Made by a program: the position numbers and the translations under genes. From NCBI RefSeq assembly GCF_020099395.1, contig NZ_CP083590.1, positions 1,550,001-1,614,000 of the forward strand: a stretch of 64,000 bases of DNA, read 5' to 3'. The stretch is from Streptomyces mobaraensis (GTDB lineage Bacteria; Actinomycetota; Actinomycetes; Streptomycetales; Streptomycetaceae). Shown here piece by piece: positions 60,568-64,000 of the stretch. The notes under the pieces are model-generated. The model saw only the letters and a program-made list of their open reading frames with translations, was not told the DNA's origin and searched no databases. The number at the start of each line of letters is the position of its first letter. Position 1 is the first letter of the stretch.

Positions 60568-62460
60568 TCACGGCGACACCATGGTCTTCCAGGTGCCGAT
60601 CCGCTTCGGGCCGGTGCCCTCGTAGAGGGAGGTCTCGCCCTCGACCCAGCGGACCAGCAGGTCGGCGCGCCGGCCGGAGCCGGTGAAGTCGCCCGCCGCC
60701 ATCGCGGAGTTGCGGGTGTACGAGGGGTGGGCGGGCTGGAGGACGGCGCCCCCGCCGAGGCGGCCGGACGTGGCCGTGATGCCGGAGAACGCCTCCAGCT
60801 TGCCGTCCGCGCGGCGGACGAGCAGGTCGGCGCCCTTGCCCGAGAGCTGGGCTGTGGTGAGGGAGACGGCGTCCTTCCAGGCGGCGTCCTTGCTCACCAG
60901 CGTCCGTTCGCGGCCGGTGCCGCTGCCGGTGACGCCGCTGTGCAGGGTGACGTCGCCGTCCTTCCAGCGGACGACGACGTCGTTCGCCTTGCCCGAGTTG
61001 AAGGCGCCGGCGGTGATCGCCGTCGCGTACTTCCACTCGGAGCCGGCCTGCTGGACGACGTACTCCTTGGTGCCGGTCAGCCGCGCCGCGCTGATGTCGG
61101 AGTACACGCTCACCTTGCCGGTGGAGGTGTCCTTCTTGTCGTCCTTGGCCCACAGGACCATGAGGTCGGGGCGGCCGTCGCCGGTGAAGTCGCCCGTGGT
61201 GACCGAGCGGGCGTTCTTCCAGAAGCTCTTCTGCTTGGCGAGGGTGCGCGGGGTGCCGAAGCCGCCGCGGCCGTCGCCCGGGTAGAGCGTGGCCTCGCCG
61301 TCCTTCCAGATGACCAGCAGGTCGTCGTGGCCGTCGGCGTCGACGTCGGCGGCCACGACGTGGGTGGCGTACTTCCAGTCGCTCGCGGGCCCGGCCAGCT
61401 TGCCCTCGTACAGGCCGCGCGGCGGGGCGCTGCCCGGGGCGCGGTCGGCGACGGCGGCGCGGTAGAGGTCCTGGATCTCCTGCCCGTAGACGGGCGAGTA
61501 GCTCATCCAGTCGTCGTGGCCGGAGCTGCGCGGCGGGCCGCCGCCGTAGTAGCCGCCGACGTTGCCGATGACGTCGCCGGTGCGGGTCTTGGCGTTGTAG
61601 CCGGTGACCCACGGGCCGCCGGAGACGCCGCCGTAGAACCCGGAGCACCGCATCAGCATCTGGCGGAAGCCCGCGAGCCGCTCGGTCGGCACGGTGCAGC
61701 TGATCGCCCGCTGGCCGTTGCCGCTGAGGTGCGGGTAGCCGTGGACGGTGACCTGGTTGGCGAGGCGCGGGGTGTCACGCAGCCGCAGCCCGGCGCCGGT
61801 GACCTCCTCCACCTGCTTCTTGCGCTGGTACTCCGGGCCGACGCGCAGGAACGCGAAGTCGAGGTCGGAGTCGGCGCGCATGCTGTTGGGCTGGTAGTTG
61901 GCGTAGGTGAACGCCTTCTGGACCGGGTAGCCGCCGAAGGGCTGGTCCTTCACCGCCTTGCCCTTGCGGAACTGCGGGATGAAGATGCCCTTGTCGGCCG
62001 CGTGCTTGGCGCAGTGCCCGGCGGTGAGGACGAGGTTCCGGTGCGCGCTGCGGACGATGCTCGCGGAGCAGTACGTGGCGCCCGTGGCCTTGGTGTCGAA
62101 GAAGAACGTGCCGACGGCGGGTATGCCGTCCCCGTACACGCCCTTGGGGGTGCCCTTGGGGGCGGTGCCGACGGGTCCGGGCGGGGCCAGCTGGGAGACC
62201 CCGGGGCGCGGGGACGCGACGGGCGTGCCCCGGCCGGCGTCCAGCGGCACGGCGGCGGCGAGGCGGTCGGCCGTCCAGAACTTCTCCACCGCGGACGGGG
62301 TCGCGCGGGTGGCGGGGGCCGACGCGGAGGGCGTGGGCCTGGATGCGGTACCGGAGCCCGGGCCGGGGCCGGGGGCCGCCACGGCGGCGGTGGCGGAGGC
62401 GCCACAGGCCGCCATGGCGAGGACGGTGGCGAGGCTCCGGGACCATCTGTGAGGTGTCAA
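60568..62460 (-). CDS. Secreted trypsin-like serine protease with FG-GAP repeats
   Basis: 630 residues. Signal peptide ~1-29 (SLATVLAMAACGASATAAVA), Pro/Ser/Ala linker, then a chymotrypsin-fold domain: His in LVLTAGHCAKHAADKG, Asp in DSDLDFAFLRVG, Ser in GVSGGPWVTGYN, cysteines at the usual places (YCSAS, AGHC). The last ~250 residues are FG-GAP/VCBS-type beta-propeller repeats (AADVDADGHDDLLVIWKDGE, TGDFTGDGRPDLMVLWAKDD), often calcium-binding. Secreted, probably nutritional. The start is a TTG at 62460 with a weak ribosome site. An AT-rich palindrome 31 bases upstream probably controls it. Confidence 0.92.
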   Translation of the reverse strand: MTPHRWSRSLATVLAMAACGASATAAVAAPGPGPGSGTASRPTPSASAPATRATPSAVEKFWTADRLAAAVPLDAGRGTPVASPRPGVSQLAPPGPVGTAPKGTPKGVYGDGIPAVGTFFFDTKATGATYCSASIVRSAHRNLVLTAGHCAKHAADKGIFIPQFRKGKAVKDQPFGGYPVQKAFTYANYQPNSMRADSDLDFAFLRVGPEYQRKKQVEEVTGAGLRLRDTPRLANQVTVHGYPHLSGNGQRAISCTVPTERLAGFRQMLMRCSGFYGGVSGGPWVTGYNAKTRTGDVIGNVGGYYGGGPPRSSGHDDWMSYSPVYGQEIQDLYRAAVADRAPGSAPPRGLYEGKLAGPASDWKYATHVVAADVDADGHDDLLVIWKDGEATLYPGDGRGGFGTPRTLAKQKSFWKNARSVTTGDFTGDGRPDLMVLWAKDDKKDTSTGKVSVYSDISAARLTGTKEYVVQQAGSEWKYATAITAGAFNSGKANDVVVRWKDGDVTLHSGVTGSGTGRERTLVSKDAAWKDAVSLTTAQLSGKGADLLVRRADGKLEAFSGITATSGRLGGGAVLQPAHPSYTRNSAMAAGDFTGSGRRADLLVRWVEGETSLYEGTGPKRIGTWKTMVSP

Positions 62461-62490
62461 GACGACTCACTGCACTAGGGAACAGGGGAC

Positions 62491-62510
62491 AAATATTCGA
62501 ACGAATATTT
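62491..62510. promoter_or_regulatory. AT-rich palindrome upstream of the protease
   Basis: Arms AAATATTCG and CGAATATTT around AA, perfect 9-bp arms. Its AT content is exceptional for this genome, and it lies where a promoter or operator of the protease would be. The regulator is not in the window. Confidence 0.6.
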
Positions 62511-62573
62511 GCACAGTGCGGTGGTCGTGAAGCCGCCGGGGTGGGGCGGACCGACGCCCCCGGCCCTCCCCTC

Positions 62574-64000
<1,427 letters not shown>

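Overview
The window reads as chromosomal DNA of a Streptomyces-type actinomycete. It is very GC-rich, with strong G/C bias at third codon positions, GTG and TTG starts, GGAGG-type ribosome sites, many overlapping stop/start codons, MmyB-type, DUF5753 and IclR regulators, and the dispersed intergenic hairpin element common in Streptomyces. Species cannot be fixed from the sequence alone. All calls below were made by reading the sequence; no search was run.

Layout. (1) 1-5.5 kb: allantoin and glyoxylate genes (allB partial, an AllR-like IclR repressor, a MobA-like nucleotidyltransferase, malate synthase). (2) 5.6-6.7 kb: five tiny overlapping minus-strand genes that look like a remnant of an integrative element. 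(3) 7-9 kb: an ABC exporter with a MerR-type promoter and probably a leaderless mRNA. (4) 9.2-16.6 kb: a purine operon on the minus strand (fused UraD-UraH, urate oxidase, 8-oxoguanine-deaminase-like amidohydrolase, NCS2 permease, YfcC-type carrier) below a LysR gene. (5) 16.8-23.4 kb: oxidoreductases with their regulators, a two-component system and a glycosyltransferase. (6) 23.4-29.7 kb: an accessory island with a SLOG-like protein, two paralogous XRE-TPR regulators, a recombinase-like protein lacking the catalytic serine, small genes, a His-rich membrane protein and a broken transposase. (7) 29.7-32.4 kb: an SDR with its regulator, then an IclR gene. (8) 33-35.4 kb: a three-gene operon (29-residue peptide, PaaK-like adenylating enzyme, nine-helix membrane protein with presenilin-type YD, GxGD and PAL-like motifs). 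This is the best candidate for an undescribed system. (9) 35.5-41.3 kb: a DauR-like HTH gene with a thiamine-binding-type protein, then a DUF4096-like protein and an orsellinate-type iterative PKS. (10) 41.4-45.2 kb: the glyoxylate-to-glycerate operon hyi-glxR-gcl. (11) 45.3-64 kb: mixed metabolic, regulatory and secreted-protein genes, including a CoA-ligase pair, a diaminopimelate decarboxylase, a secreted pore-like protein, an MgtC homologue, a trypsin-like protease and a PhoD phosphatase cut by the right edge.

How the genes fit together. Sections 1, 4 and 10 together cover urate to allantoin (Uox, UraH, UraD), allantoin opening (AllB), and disposal of the resulting glyoxylate either to malate (AceB) or through tartronate semialdehyde to glycerate (Gcl, Hyi, GlxR). 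Palindromes with five-base spacers sit at the promoters of allB, aceB, the urate operon and hyi, suggesting one or two shared regulators, of which the IclR protein at 932-1714 is the obvious candidate. Allantoicase, ureidoglycolate lyase, xanthine dehydrogenase and urease are not in the window.

In the peptide operon, a strong hairpin between the peptide gene and the two enzyme genes would give much more peptide than enzyme transcript. Such an arrangement is usual for ribosomal peptides, but the role of the product is unknown.
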